Assembly (NCBI GenBank): GCA_021018815.1
Contig: JAITYX010000002.1
Location: 14,291,001 to 14,355,000, forward strand
Length of the DNA: 64,000 nt
From: Talinum fruticosum
Lineage: Eukaryota > Streptophyta > Magnoliopsida > Caryophyllales > Talinaceae
Direction: 5' to 3'
A program made the position numbers and the translations under genes. How positions within the stretch are numbered: position 1 is the first letter of the stretch; the number at the start of each line of letters is the position of its first letter. This document shows positions 47,696 through 59,964 of this stretch, in pieces. The notes under the pieces are model-generated. The model had not been told where the DNA came from and searched no databases. It saw only the letters and a list, made by a program, of their open reading frames with translations.

Positions 47696-50181
47696 TATTG
47701 CTTAATTAGCTTATTATGTTAGGTATATATATATACATATATAGTTTTAATATTAGCCACAATTTGTTGACACATTTTTCTGTATATGTATTATGCATGG
47801 GCCATGACTAGTGTGGGTCGATGAAATTGTATCCATTCTGTTGTGGACAAAATATCTCCTCAGTTTTGTGATGGGTTAAATGTAAATTATATACGTACTC
47901 CTTCTGTCTAGCTATTTTCTTCTTAAATATGAAATATACGTATTTTAAAGAACCGGTTTTTTTTTTTTAACCAGTACATGATGGATTTAGTGAAATAATG
48001 AAAGATCATTATTGGTTAAAATTGCAACTAATGGGCTTTTGTTGAAGCTAATTTGAGACAAAAAAAATTTGATATTTAGGAAGAAAAATATGGGGGGGTT
48101 ATGTTTATATGTAACATTCTTTTATTAATTTTTTTGTATAAAAATCACAAAGGACGATATAATACAATAATAAGAAATGAGGGAATCAAACCCGAGAGTT
48201 AATATACCTAGAATATCGGTCTTGACTACTAGACAAAGACCTTATTAATTTCGTTATTAAGTGGTTGAGTATTAAGGTTTCAACGTATATCCAATACGTT
48301 ATTAATCCCACCAAAGATTAAAGCTCAAGGGGAATGAATTGTTAAGATTTTCTGGTCGGAAGGAGGACCAGTTATTAATAATAGCATTTTCGCTGGGGTT
48401 GATGTTCGAAGTATCGACAAATATCTCTGTTATGTTTTTCGGCTTTAATTTTTATAATCATAACCTTTTCATATTTACCCTATCTATCTTCATGTTAAAT
48501 AATTTTGAACTCTCAAAATAATTATGTGAACGAATAATTGATTATCATCATGTTAGTAATTTATAGGTTCAAAAATTATCCAACAACTTGGAGGAGAAAA
48601 ATAATATTTCATCCAGAAAAATAAAATAAAATTCTTTATTTGTTGAAAAATTTAAATTTATTTATTTATTTGAATTTTTATGTAGTAATAATGAATACTT
48701 TAGATTTTTAGACAAAAACTTTCATCTTATTGGTTGTGTTAATAAAATATAGAATATGATTTCTATGCTACATTAATAAGTATTATAGAATGTTCAAAAA
48801 TAAGATTTTTGACCAATTTTTAGACACGGAGAAAGTACGAAAAAATTAAGTGTACAAGAGAAAAATCGCAAGAGGTATATACAACCTATTACTCCTAAGT
48901 TACAACTATTGACCAAATCTCCATATTATTATATAGACCAACAACAAATACAACTAGTTTGGACTAATTGCTATGTTATATATGTCAAGAAAACAAATAA
49001 ACAATTTAAAATCAGAAGTACAGCGGTACATTATGAGTTACTGAATTTAAATTATCGTTAAAATTTTTTTATTTTAATATGATATTTTTTTATCTAATTA
49101 AATTATTAAATATTTAATTTTTATTTAAATAGTGTATTTAGAATGGTTATTAACTTAACCATCAAAAAATCTCTCATCTCATGTAGTGAAAGACTGTCTC
49201 TTCCCAAAAAGAATAAGTTGAATTTTCGAAAGTAGCTAGGGATGCTGTGGGATTATGGGGATTGATTTTATCGTACTAAGCAGTCTAGCCATTATAGTAA
49301 TTGGAATAGTATGGGCACCTTCCGCACCTACACAAAATATGGCATACAGCTTTAAACCCAAAAAAACGAAAAAGACAGAGCAACTTATGTTATACTAATA
49401 GGGGGAGGTGTGTTATGGGAAACTATGCATAGTAAAAAATTCAACAATTCCTTTTTAAACATTTTTTTTTGGCTAAATTGGTGTCATTAAGTTTATTAGA
49501 ATTTTTTTCCTAGTTGAAAAATACGATTTGTGATTACATATATAAAGTCGAACGAAAGTACATTGATATTGATAGTTCGGGTTTATTCTTGTCAGAAATT
49601 CTCTCTGTAAATCTCATATGTCTTTTTACGGACACCAAATCCAAAAGATAAGATTTACTCTCATATCGATACTATAGAATAGCGAATTTAACCAAAGTGA
49701 TCCATTTAGCATAACATGAGAAGTGTCATTTCCTCTATTCTCAACTTGCCACGAGATTATCAATAGTAGGTGATCATGTGCATAAATATTGGGAGGACTG
49801 ATTCTGAATGTATATCTTCTTCCCCAAAAGTATCATTTTCCAGTGGGATAAATGAGTTATATGAGCAAGGAGTAGATCAGAGCTGGTGCCATTATATTCT
49901 TCAACTTGCTGAGACAATGAATTAATTGAAAAATCAGATGGGTTGGTTTGTTTCAACATTCTCAACTCCATAAGCTCCTGTCCCAGCACCTACCACTACT
50001 CCGTTGCTTCATATAACTTAAATATATATTAGCCCCACGCTAAATATTACCCATTTTTTAAAAATAATAATCCACTCTCAAACAAAATATTTCAATCCTA
50101 CTGTCGCATAATTCAAGCACAAAAACATGCCAATTAGCCTGCCAATTTTATGTCTCATATATATATATATATATGATGATC

Positions 50182-50711
50182 ATATGTGTCTTGTATGAAG
50201 ACACTTTTAAATATCTTACCTTAGCTATATTAATGTATTTTATATTATCCAAAATTACTATTTTCTTGGTGATCAAAAAATAATAATTGTCAGCTATGAG
50301 GATAAGTACCAAATGATACCTTAATAGAATCAACCCTATGTAGAGGTGTATCATACACGTAATTTTATAAATATGAAAAGTTAAGGATAAATGATATTCG
50401 GTCTGTCCCAAAAAATTGCTCGTGTTTTTTACTTTTGAGGTCAAACTTTGTAAATTTTGACAAATATTTAATCGAACTATGCATTGATTTACCATATGAA
50501 ATAATCATCAATGGATTTTTTTAAAAAGTACTTTTATTATAATATAATTTAATAATTTCTTCTATTACATAATTTTAAAAATTATTGGTCAAACTGATGT
50601 ATTGGTGACCGCAAAAATATTAAACAAGACAGTTATTTTTTTGGACGGAGGGAGTGTAATAATTTTAAGTCGAGAAAAGACATTTAAAATGTCTTCATGT
50701 AAGACACATAT
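50182..50711. mobile_element. TIR element (MITE-like), about 530 bp, host of a nested MITE
   Basis: ATATGTGTCTTGTATGAAGA at the left end pairs with TCTTCATGTAAGACACATAT at the right end, with inverted similarity over about 34 bp. Without the nested element it is about 270 bp. A clean target duplication is not evident, so I do not assign a superfamily. A partial relative lies at 41,350-41,580. Confidence 0.6.
50397..50656. mobile_element. Stowaway-like MITE nested in the TIR element
   Basis: The right end GGACGGAGGGAGTG and the left end TTCGGTCTGTCCCAAAA (diverged) match the Stowaway CTCCCTCCGTCCCA terminus. It is flanked by TA on both sides (50395-50396 and 50657-50658), as expected for Tc1/mariner-derived MITEs. 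Confidence 0.75.
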
Positions 50712-51651
50712 CATTTCAATATTAATATATATATATATATATATATAATTTACGAATGCGCAGGAAGTTGCGATTATGTTTTACATATCCCACAATTCCA
50801 TATATATATGTTTTCAGCGTATATTCAGTGTAAATAGAGAAATTTATAACTGCCTGCCAGATAAATAAATAAATAAATAATGAAGTTTGAGTGTGTGTGT
50901 TAGTTCATATTATTGTGCTAGCTAGACTTTAGCAGTAGAGTATTACATCATGTCTGTTGCTTATGTTATAAGCCAAAGTGAACAAATTGCTTCTATGTAC
51001 AAAGTTTGAGAACGTTCATTCATGAGTCGTGACAGCGCAAATATATCTTCTATTATATATGTATTCAACATCTTCGACGTTGTTTCGTTACTAACGAAAA
51101 TTCATAAAATTAACCTATTCTCGAACAAATCTAACCTAAGTTAAACTAGAAACTTAGAACTTATCTTATTTTATTCAATTTATTGATCGGACCAATTAAG
51201 AAATATACTAAAGTCCTTCATGAACCCAATTTTATAATAAATTATTCAATAATTAACACCTGAATCAATAGTTTAACATATATACTATGAATACGGAAGA
51301 CCGTAAACCTGGCTTAAACTAACACATGGTTACACAAATTTAGGGCAATAATGGACAGACTAGAGAGGATATCTTATTGTATTAAAACTAGTAACTAGAA
51401 GCTCCTCAAGTTGCAGGAAATTAGCCAAAAGAGGTTCCCACAAGTTGCATGTCTTTAATATTACCATCACCATAATTCCCATGCATGCAGAAATGGCTAT
51501 GGATCTTTCCTTGACCAATCCAGATATCTACTTTCTTCTTATATATAGACTGATAACATCCATGGAAGAACACATTAATTGATCATAAACAAATTCAAGA
51601 AAACATCTGATCAATTTATCAGCTTGAAAACGGAAGGCAAGATCATCAGAG

Positions 51652-51957
51652 ATGGGGATGATCCAACTACTTCCGGGGATTTTCAGCCACGCCAAGCAAG
51701 TGATCAGACGGCAAACTAAATCGAAGGAAGAACGAGTGCCGAGAGGCCATTTTGCGATATATGTAGGAGACCGCGACGAGGAAAAGAGGAAGAGGTTCGT
51801 GATCCCGATATCCTATCTGAAGCACCCCCTCATTCAAGCCTTGCTGAGAGAAGCTGCTGAAGAGTTTGGTTATGGTCATGGAATGCACGGCTTGGTTCTG
51901 CCTTGTTCTGAGTGCTACTTCCTCAACCTCATTTCTTTATTGAATAATTCCTCATGA
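51652..51957 (+). CDS. SAUR family auxin-responsive protein (SAUR 2)
   Basis: 101-residue single-exon protein: VPRGHFAIYVG (29-39), RKRFVIPISYLKHP (46-59), EEFGYGHGMHGLVLPC (70-85). It keeps the SAUR fold signature but is the most diverged member: HGMHGLVLPC replaces the [10 protein letters not shown] of the others, and the DRDEEKR insert is highly charged. The start at 51652 (MGMIQLLPG) gives the usual length. It stands alone, about 4 kb from SAUR 1 and 2.6 kb from SAUR 3. Role as for the family: auxin-induced growth through phosphatase inhibition (inferred). Confidence 0.93.
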   Translation: MGMIQLLPGIFSHAKQVIRRQTKSKEERVPRGHFAIYVGDRDEEKRKRFVIPISYLKHPLIQALLREAAEEFGYGHGMHGLVLPCSECYFLNLISLLNNSS

Positions 51958-54187
51958 CAAGCTACATACCCTAGCTATTCATATCGTTTCATTCATTCTC
52001 CAATATATGATTTTTTTTTTTACATACATATTATATGGTTACAAATTTATGTAAATCAGTCGAAAATTCTTCTGTTAGTTTCCGTTATCTTACATTTGCA
52101 TTATATATATTAATCCTCAAGATCACATTAACAATCTGGCCGGGTGAATAAAAGTTTCATTTTACCCATAATTAAGCATGTGTTGAAAATTTGATGCTTG
52201 GACATAATACAAACACTCAATTCTTTATTTTAATTTTGACCCAAAAAAAATTGTCAAGTCTGAGATAACTAGAAATCCGAGTATCGGACATGATATTGAG
52301 AAAAATATCAATAGATTTGAACTGAGTAGGGCCATTGGCATTGGCATGTGATATGAAGTGAATTATAGATCAACGCGGAATCAAGACCGTGCATGATTAT
52401 TAATTGTAATAAGTTTGACTTTAAAAAAATGGCAACGGCATAATTCAAGGCTTGATAATTAAACACAATTAGTCAAATCAGTTCAGGGGAGAATTTAAGT
52501 GCAAAAGTACATCAGCATATGTATATAATGCCACTACGCGTAGATGATCACATGATTAATCATGAAGTCAACGATCACAAATCATCCAAAATCATTTATT
52601 ATGGGAATGACTTTGAGGATTATCTTCTTATAAATTGGACAAAAAGTTGATTATGAAATGTAATTAAATTAATAAATTTTATGAGGAAATATTTTTGGTT
52701 TTCTAGAAACTGTGAATTGATTGCATTTTTGTTCGTAATTAAAATCCACAAAACTTGACTTTGAAAAGTCAACTATATGATAATTGCAATTAATGGATTC
52801 AAGAAGAGAGTAGGTAGGGCCTTGTTCACTTGTAATCAACTTCTACATTTATATATATATAATTTTTACATAATTCATATTCATGAAAGTTTATTCAATG
52901 ATTTTTATAATTATACATCTTTCTTCATAATTTATTTATTTATGAATACATAGATATTTGTTCAATTGATGCAAAAAAGAAAAAAAATGATAAATTTTAA
53001 ATTGTATGTCAAAGTATCTAGATTTTCAAAATCTAGAATTTGAACGTTAATTTTTATACATTTCATTCTATTACATGATTATTCTGTACGTTATTTTAGT
53101 TATAAATGTGTTTGAATATAATATTTATTGTAATTGTCGTGTGACTTTCAATTCATATGAAAACATACACTTGAACTTATTTTATACCGCGCGATCTCAT
53201 TTATTTATCTATAATAATAATAATTATTATTATTTATTATGCGCCGTGAACATAGCCTCGACATGGTGTAATTTTGCAAGTGATAAATGATACCAGATTA
53301 ATTACCAGTACGTAATATGGTGAAGTAGTTTTCAGTGTGATTTGCGAAACATGAACAGATAAAAACACGGAACTCGTCTCATTCCAAAATACAGTGCGCA
53401 CTTCGTGGCTTTGTGCATTTGCCTATTGCGTAGGCTTGCTTTCGGCGTAGTGGCCCCTCAATTGTACCCAAATTAACGGTGAATCTCTACTCTTTACTCT
53501 CAAGTAAACAATTTGTATAGGTAACAACTCAATCATATCATCAATTTGACTCTTAGATTCAGTAGCATAAGTATTTTCCGATCCTCTACTGCAAAATAAA
53601 GGTGAATTGTGGTATCTATGGTAAAGAATATAATCAAAGTATACATGAAGCTGTCATACAGTTATAGGGACTGTTTTTATTGTCAATTGTAAGCGTTCTA
53701 AGTGTAAAGCGTTTGCCAATAGAGTAACATTCACTTGGTATGTCTACTTATTTTAGCTTACTTGCCAACTAATTATCGAAAAAAACCCATTAAACTTAAA
53801 TTTTGAAGGCATGTTCTCTTTCACAAATTTAAAATCTTATAATGTGGCTTTATCGTTATCTGTATTCACCCTCTATCTAAACTTGTCAAACCCGTTATAT
53901 TTTTTCTAAATAAAGGTTCAATAAGATATCCAACTTCTTAATATAAACAGAATAGGATAAAGTCTACAAATGAAACTATATTATAGCCCATTTATTTTTG
54001 GAAAAGTAATGACAACTTTTTGAAGAAAATGAAAATTCAATAATTAAATATTATATGGGTTCTAAGTTCATGAATCTATCAAAACTTGAAAGTGGAAAAG
54101 CTTTCAATGTCAAAGGAGAAAGCAACAATTACAAAACCATTATCGTTGACATGAATAAGAAATGGGAGCATATCAAATGGTTCACAT
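51958..54187. other. Intergenic, SAUR 2 to the SAUR 3 promoter
   Basis: AT-rich. Around 53,380-53,470 a GC-richer stretch (GTAGGCTTGCTTTCGGCGTAG) is faintly like 56,540-56,590 before SAUR 4, so it belongs to the duplicated SAUR unit. No gene seen. Confidence 0.5.
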
Positions 54188-54434
54188 CACATGGGTGTGT
54201 TGGTTTTGCACTTCATTTTCCAATGTAGGCCTGCCCACTTATATTCCCTCATGCTGGGGGATAAGTCAAGGCCACAAGTGGGCACAAACCTAAAGTAGAG
54301 GAAACACACTTCTTTAGCCCAAATTAGCATGCCCATGTGACCATTTCATAATGTGGGTCATTTTTTTAATAAAATAAAATAAAATAAAAGAATTTCAAGT
54401 TATAGAATCCATAACCTCTCCCTCCCTATAAATA
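54188..54434 (+). promoter_or_regulatory. Shared SAUR promoter module (SAUR 3)
   Basis: CACATG E-box at 54188-54193 within CACATGGGTGTGTTG, a second E-box CAAGTG at 54275-54280 within GGCCACAAGTGGGC, and TATAAATA at 54427-54434. Order and spacing recur before SAUR 4, 5 and 6. E-boxes of this type are bound by bHLH factors such as PIFs (family knowledge); no factor is shown here. Confidence 0.65.
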
Positions 54435-54515
54435 CAAGTCATACCCAAATCAGCCTTCCACAACCAGAAACAAATTACCTTCACTTATCATATAAATCCT
54501 CCTTTAAATCAAACC

Positions 54516-54797
54516 ATGGGGTTTAGGTTGCCTTCCATGATCACAACCACGAAACAAGTCCTGAAATTGCACAACAAAAGCCAAGGAGTTCCCAAGGGCC
54601 ATATCGCGGTCTATGTAGGAGATCGTAATAACCAAGAGAAGAAACGGTATGTGGTGCCCTTGTCATGCTTAAGCCATCCGGCATTTCAAGAGCTGCTGAG
54701 TCGGGCTGAAGAGGAGTTTGGCTTTAACCATCCCATGGGCGGCCTAACGATACCTTGTGACGAAGACACCTTCGCACAAGTCATTAGCTGTCGATAG
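54516..54797 (+). CDS. SAUR family auxin-responsive protein (SAUR 3)
   Basis: 93-residue single-exon protein of the soybean X15/10A5-like group: [28 protein letters not shown] (25-35), [14 protein letters not shown] (42-55), [17 protein letters not shown] (65-81). It ends SCR, about ten residues shorter than SAUR 5 because of an earlier stop (CGATAG). SAUR 4 has the same stop, while SAUR 5 has CGATGG and reads on. First of four close paralogues. Growth-promoting, auxin-responsive role inferred from the family. Promoter and 3'-UTR modules are listed separately. Confidence 0.95.
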   Translation: MGFRLPSMITTTKQVLKLHNKSQGVPKGHIAVYVGDRNNQEKKRYVVPLSCLSHPAFQELLSRAEEEFGFNHPMGGLTIPCDEDTFAQVISCR

Positions 54798-54897
54798 AGT
54801 TCCTCGGACAACAAGCCGGAGCCTCCACAGTTCTAATGTCAAGTCCCCATTTTTCTTTTCTTCATTCTTTATATTTATGAGAACCAAATTGGTTCGG

Positions 54898-54943
54898 TGT
54901 ATATATAGATACAAACAGCTTCCACTCCATTTGAATGAGTGAG
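54898..54943 (+). promoter_or_regulatory. 3'-UTR cassette of SAUR 3: Pumilio-type site and hairpin
   Basis: TGTATATA (54898-54905) matches the PUF-binding consensus UGUANAUA. The hairpin TCCACTC / GAGTGAG (54921-54927 and 54937-54943, 9-nt loop) has five consecutive inner pairs. It lies about 125 nt after the stop, as in the other three paralogues. Confidence 0.5.
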
Positions 54944-56682
54944 CTGATTTAGTAATACAATATTTTATTAGTTCAGAAATCAGAAAAGCATATCTTTGTT
55001 CGCAAAAGCTCTATCCCAAGTTTGGTGCTATGATTGTGAAATCACACTTTCACATTTGAAATTTTGACCAGAAATAATTATAGTGGATTGTTAGAACTAA
55101 TCTTGAAAACTAAGTTGGAATTTATCTGACTATGCGTCAAGCTAAGTAACAAGCTAAGACTATGACATATTTGACTAAAATGGCGAGGTGTTAACACATA
55201 GTTAAATTTAAATTTTGTCTATATCGACTTTTGCCCCTTAATTGCATAAAAAGAACGCTAACTAGTTAATCAAAAGAGTGCCTAATTAATTGAATGATAA
55301 CGATAATTGATTGAAACTAATTAGTCTAATCAAGAAAGAAATTCAAGGACAAATGCGGAATCAACAATAATATGTATAGGAATCAATAACAGAGAGTCAA
55401 TAGCCTTTTGATTATAGAGTCCTCTATAATTAGTGGGTGCAAATTGGCTTAATTTGTAAAGTCTCGGTAAGTTTTTATCATAAATTTAGATTCAAATTCT
55501 GTCTATATCGACTATTCCTTCATTGTATAAAAAAGCGAATCAGTTAATAAAAAGGTGTGTAATTAATTGAATGATAACGATAATTGATTGAAACTAATTA
55601 GTGAAATCGATAATTGATTGAAACTAATTAGTGAAATCGAGAAGGAAATCAAGGACAAATGCAGAATCAACAATTAATCACAGGGAGCTTATTAGGAATC
55701 AAGTTTAGCTCCATGTGGATTTGGAAACTACAATTTGGCCATAAAAAACCTGTCTTGAAAAACACATGTAATAAAGATAACAGCCCATGAACTTATGCAA
55801 TATAGCAAGTGGTGGACTATTATAACTATTTATTTATTTATTTTTAAAAATGAAAGCTACATTTGCTGCTACTGCTACTACTAATATTAAAAGTATAATT
55901 TAGATTAAAAATAAAAATTTCATTAATAAATAGCCACACGATTTCCAACTAGAATCAAATTCAATTGTCAAAAATCTCTCAATTTAGCGGTACCTTTATC
56001 ACTTCTTTAACAACATCACTAGGTTCGAATTCTGGTGACCTCCAATTTTCTTATTTAGGAATTGCAGGAGTAGTTATTAAATCTTTGAATTTGAAATTTA
56101 ATATATCGTCTATCACATTGGAGCTAAACAACCTAACTAAAAGATAGTAGAATGACCCAATTTACCCTTGTAAAAAAAATTAAATCCCACATAATATATA
56201 TGATCAAGGGTTGCTACATAATCATGTCCATTTTATATAATGTCATGTCCATTTTATATGTTAAAAAAAAAAATTAAATCCAAACCATGATCAAGGGAAG
56301 CTAATAGTTGGTGTTGATTGATCACAATTTTATTTGACCTTAAAAAAGGAATAAAATCTTGGAAAGAAAACAACCCATCAGGCAGAGGAGATGAGAAGTC
56401 TATATCAGTCTGTAGACAATAGACATAGCCTCAGCATGCCGAACATGTGGAGGGCAAAAACAAAACTTCAACCACTTGAAGTAAATACATACACAGCAGA
56501 CAGAGAGAGAGAGAGAGCTGTGTAAAATTGCCGAATGGTATGTTATTAGTGTAGGCTTACTTTCTGCACTGTGGGCTACTCCTATGCTACAATTGAAGAC
56601 AAATTTCAATTGAACAGCGGAGTACCTTATATTATACATTTATGTACTACAAAACTAAGGGAGCATATCATATGCTTCATAT
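54944..56682. other. Intergenic, SAUR 3 to SAUR 4
   Basis: AT-rich, with a short direct repeat near 55,570-55,640 (CGATAATTGATTGAAACTAA twice) and a related copy of the wider stretch at 55,200-55,340. A (GA)n tract is at 56,503-56,517. No gene seen. Confidence 0.55.
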
Positions 56683-56871
56683 CACATGGGTGTGTTGTGT
56701 TTGTGCATCATTTTCCAATCTGGGTGGGTCAAGGGCACAAGTGGCCGCAACCAAAATGGAGATTTCTTCAACCCCAAATTATCATATACTGTACGTGGGT
56801 CATACAATAATTCCCAAAAAAAAAGGAAAAAAACCCCAAGTTGCAAAGACCCAGACATCTCCCTATAAATA
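56683..56871 (+). promoter_or_regulatory. Shared SAUR promoter module (SAUR 4)
   Basis: CACATG at 56683-56688, CAAGTG at 56738-56743 within GGGCACAAGTGGCCGCAAC, and TATAAATA at 56864-56871. Intact although the gene is disrupted. Confidence 0.65.
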
Positions 56872-56984
56872 CCAGCCTTTCACAGATGAACCTTCCAACT
56901 CAGAAACAAACCTTCTGATCATCTTCAAGTGATCATAACTAAACTTCACAAATCCTTCTGATCATCTTCAATTAAGCAAAAGGC

Positions 56985-57927
56985 ATGGGTTTTGTTGGAA
57001 TTATAGACGTTACCAATGGCTAGAATAGAAGAGGAGAATGCTGTGTCGTGGTATGACCACTGACCTGAAAGCAAAAACGGCCCGACTACGGTGCAATCGT
57101 GACAGCCGGTTGCTCCCCAAGGTTTCCACAGCAGCTTTACTTCCGTGCACTCGAAAGCAAAGAAAAATGGAGTATGCAGAAACTATGCCCAGAGAAGAGG
57201 AAGCAGTAGAGAGGAGAGGAAGAGAATTGAGTGTGTATGAAATGAGGAGAGGAAGCTCTGTATTTATAGTGAAAAGCATATGACTGTTGGAGCAAAAGCA
57301 GTGGAGAAAATCAAGGAGGAAGTGGAGGATTTTTCTCCACTAATATCTCCACTACTGAGGATAATCTGCCATGAAAATCTCCGAATAACAATTACGCAAA
57401 GAATTGGTCAACGGAAGTCAAAGGAGATTTCTCCAAAAAAGAATATATGTTAGGCCCACAGCCCGGACCGGACCGGGCGGGCGGGCGGCGCGCGCGCGTG
57501 TGGTTGGTCCAAACGCTCCTCTCCCTCACAAGCCATAATACTAATATTCAAATAGTGGCCAAGAGAGGAGATATAAAAACCCAAGTGAAGCCTAGCAAAA
57601 CTTCAATGTGGGACTTTAAGAAGAACAAGAAAAGCATGCCAATTTCCAACAGGTTTTAGGCTTCCTTCTGTGATCACAACCACCAAACAAGTTCTAAAAT
57701 TGCACAATAAATGCCACGGAGTTCCCAAGGGCCATGTAGCGGTCTATGTAGGAGATCATAACCAGGAGAAGAAACGATATGTGGTGCCCTTGTCTTGCTT
57801 GAGCCATCCAGCATTTCAGAATCTGCTCAGTCGGGCTGAAGAGGAATTCGGCTTTAACCACCCCATGGGCGGCCTCACTATCCCCTGTGATGAAGAAACT
57901 TTTCTCCATGTCGTTAGCTGCCGATAG
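56985..57927 (+). pseudogene. SAUR gene split at codon 3 by a solo LTR (SAUR 4)
   Basis: ATG at 56985 starts MGF, then a 659-bp element intervenes and the frame continues at 57657 with [25 protein letters not shown] and [17 protein letters not shown] to the stop at 57925-57927. Taking out the element and one 5-bp duplication leaves a full SAUR frame nearly identical to SAUR 3. The downstream part has no in-frame ATG before the core, so no normal protein is expected; only a non-AUG start at 57670 (GTG) would serve. No other damage is seen, so the insertion is probably young or the remnant is still constrained. Confidence 0.92.
56993..57651 (-). mobile_element. Solo LTR, 659 bp, Copia-like, inside SAUR 4
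   Basis: Ends TGTTGGAATT...AATTTCCAACA with 5-bp duplications GGTTT (56988-56992 and 57652-57656). TGTTGGAA...TTCCAACA ends are usual in plant Ty1/copia LTRs. On the minus strand CACTATAAATACAGAG (near 57,255-57,272) looks like the LTR TATA box, followed by a CT-rich leader, so the element points against the SAUR gene. A GC-rich CGGGCGGGCGGCGCGCGCGC stretch lies near 57,475-57,500. No internal domain. Confidence 0.88.
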
Positions 57928-58018
57928 AGTTCCAGCCGGAGCCTCCACGGTTCTAACATTGAAGTCCCCATTTTTTTGGGCTTCATTCTTCATATTTATG
58001 AGATCCAAATTGGTTCAT

Positions 58019-58061
58019 TGTATATATAAATACACAGCTCCGACTCTATTAATTGAGCCGG
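58019..58061 (+). promoter_or_regulatory. 3'-UTR cassette of SAUR 4
   Basis: TGTATATA (58019-58026), then the hairpin CCGACTC / GAGCCGG (58040-58046 and 58055-58061, 8-nt loop) with six of seven pairs. The third pair is G-C where SAUR 5 has C-G. Confidence 0.5.
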
Positions 58062-59964
58062 CAGATTTTCTGTAGTTACAGCAGCAGTTCGGAAATCAGA
58101 ATGCTAATTCTTTGTTCGCTAAAAACTGTCTTCAATTTGCTTTTCACACTTCAAATTAGACTATAATGGATGTAATTACTCCAAATAGACAAGTATAATC
58201 CTTGACTTCATACCTGGTGCAAGATCATTGCCCCTGACTGGAAAACCATAGACAAGTCGTCTGCTTCGTAGTAAGGCCATTTGAATTCTGAAACATGAAA
58301 GAAATGAAAAAGGTACATTATGACATTCATAAATATTGCATTACATAAAATTATGTTTTAGGGTTCGATTTGTTACAGTATTAAGTGCAAAAGTTCATGT
58401 AGTTCAAGGTGTAAAAGGAAGTCTGCATTACTCACATTCGACAACTACTGAATTGCTAGACAATACTGATCACATATTATCATCTAAAGGCCAACAATTG
58501 TTTAACCAAGCTATTAATTATAACTGATTAAACTACGCAGACATTTAGATGGACGTTGCTACAGCTAATATCTAATCAAACCAAACTACAGAGAGGCTTG
58601 GGAGGGGGTGGTTGGAGGTCAGATGCAGCAAGCCTTGTATGTAAAATCAAACTACAGGGAGGCTTTTACAGTTAGACCCTAGATTTAAACAAACATGATG
58701 GATGAAGGTTAAGCACAAAGAGGCCAGCCAGACCGATACTGTTTAGTGTGTACAGAACCTACAAGTTAAGGCTGAGCAGCAAGAGTGACGGGTCACATTT
58801 CAACAGTTAAAAACCTGAATCCTTGACTCCATGTGAATCCTGCCAATCAATTGATTATCATTAATGTACATTGTGCTTCATAATCATACAATTACAATAA
58901 TGAATAGTGCTTTGGATAATAATTATTTCCCTTCTGCATTTTGGTCTCATCTGCGTTCTAAATAAATCAAAACTGCAAAAGGGAGATCACAATTTTCTGC
59001 CCAGAGATCTTTTCACATGGAAAGATAATAGAAAGAAGTATCAAAGTGATGCAGTTGTACTAACTCATAGAGTCATATCTTATAAATATTTGATCCAAAG
59101 ATAACAGAGACTATGCTTAGCTTTATTCTGTTTATTTTAGCATAAGAACAAAGAGGAAATTCTAGAATATCTCTCATATCCCAACAATTGAAATCATATA
59201 CTATAATCAAGCACAGGGCATAGAAGAATACATACGCAAAATTTCAACCATTATTTACTGATCTCCGGGTTGGCTGATCAACTGATAGATTATGGGCAAA
59301 AGATTCCTCAGAAATGCTTAAAATGCTAATAATGCAAGAACACGCAAAAGAGCAAATCCACGTTTGATGCAAGCATTATCAACATTTATCACAACTTCAC
59401 AGAATTTAAGATCATAGATAAATGCTCGGTAGAGTATTTTTCTTTTGTCATTGTTTCAGTTTGATCAGATACAATACAAATATCTTAAAATGCAACTTGG
59501 TATTTCCTAAAGTGGAATATTCATAGGTTAGATTATGGTGACAGGCTAGACTTCAAGCCAATTAAACAACTTCCTTTAGGTGAGACCATCTTACCAAAGG
59601 CAACTCTCTGGTATAGGCATATAAACGTTATACATGGTCCAACAAACAAAGACTAATCTTACAAGGAGGCTATCCTTGGAACCATCTTATACAAGAATAC
59701 ATATGGATGTGGCAAAGTATAACAAGGTCAATCCAATAAATTTGGAAGCAAAGAAGTCCTTTTTTTTGGGGGGGATTGTTTAGGAAAATCTTGCACAACT
59801 TTCAAACATTACTATAGTCAATCAAATGGGAAGTGTATATAGTGAGGGAATATTTGAATGCTTATTTAACGTCTAAATGCCACTTACACACATGTTCAGA
59901 AATACAGAGGTGTGCATAGATAAATCTAGGATGTGCTAATACTATCATCCAATATTATAAGATT
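58062..59964. other. Intergenic, SAUR 4 to SAUR 5
   Basis: Contains one minus-strand exon (58214-58287). 58,870-59,110 is paralogous to 61,780-61,960 (GCCCAGAGATCTTTTCACATG in both), showing that the SAUR 5 and SAUR 6 units arose by tandem duplication of about 2.5-2.9 kb. No other gene seen. Confidence 0.55.

Larger units (their letters stand above)
47696..51651. other. Intergenic, SAUR 1 to SAUR 2
   Basis: AT-rich, with (AT)n at about 50,157-50,174 and 50,726-50,747 and a nested MITE pair (50182-50711). A TATATATA box near 51,538 precedes SAUR 2. No gene seen. Confidence 0.55.
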
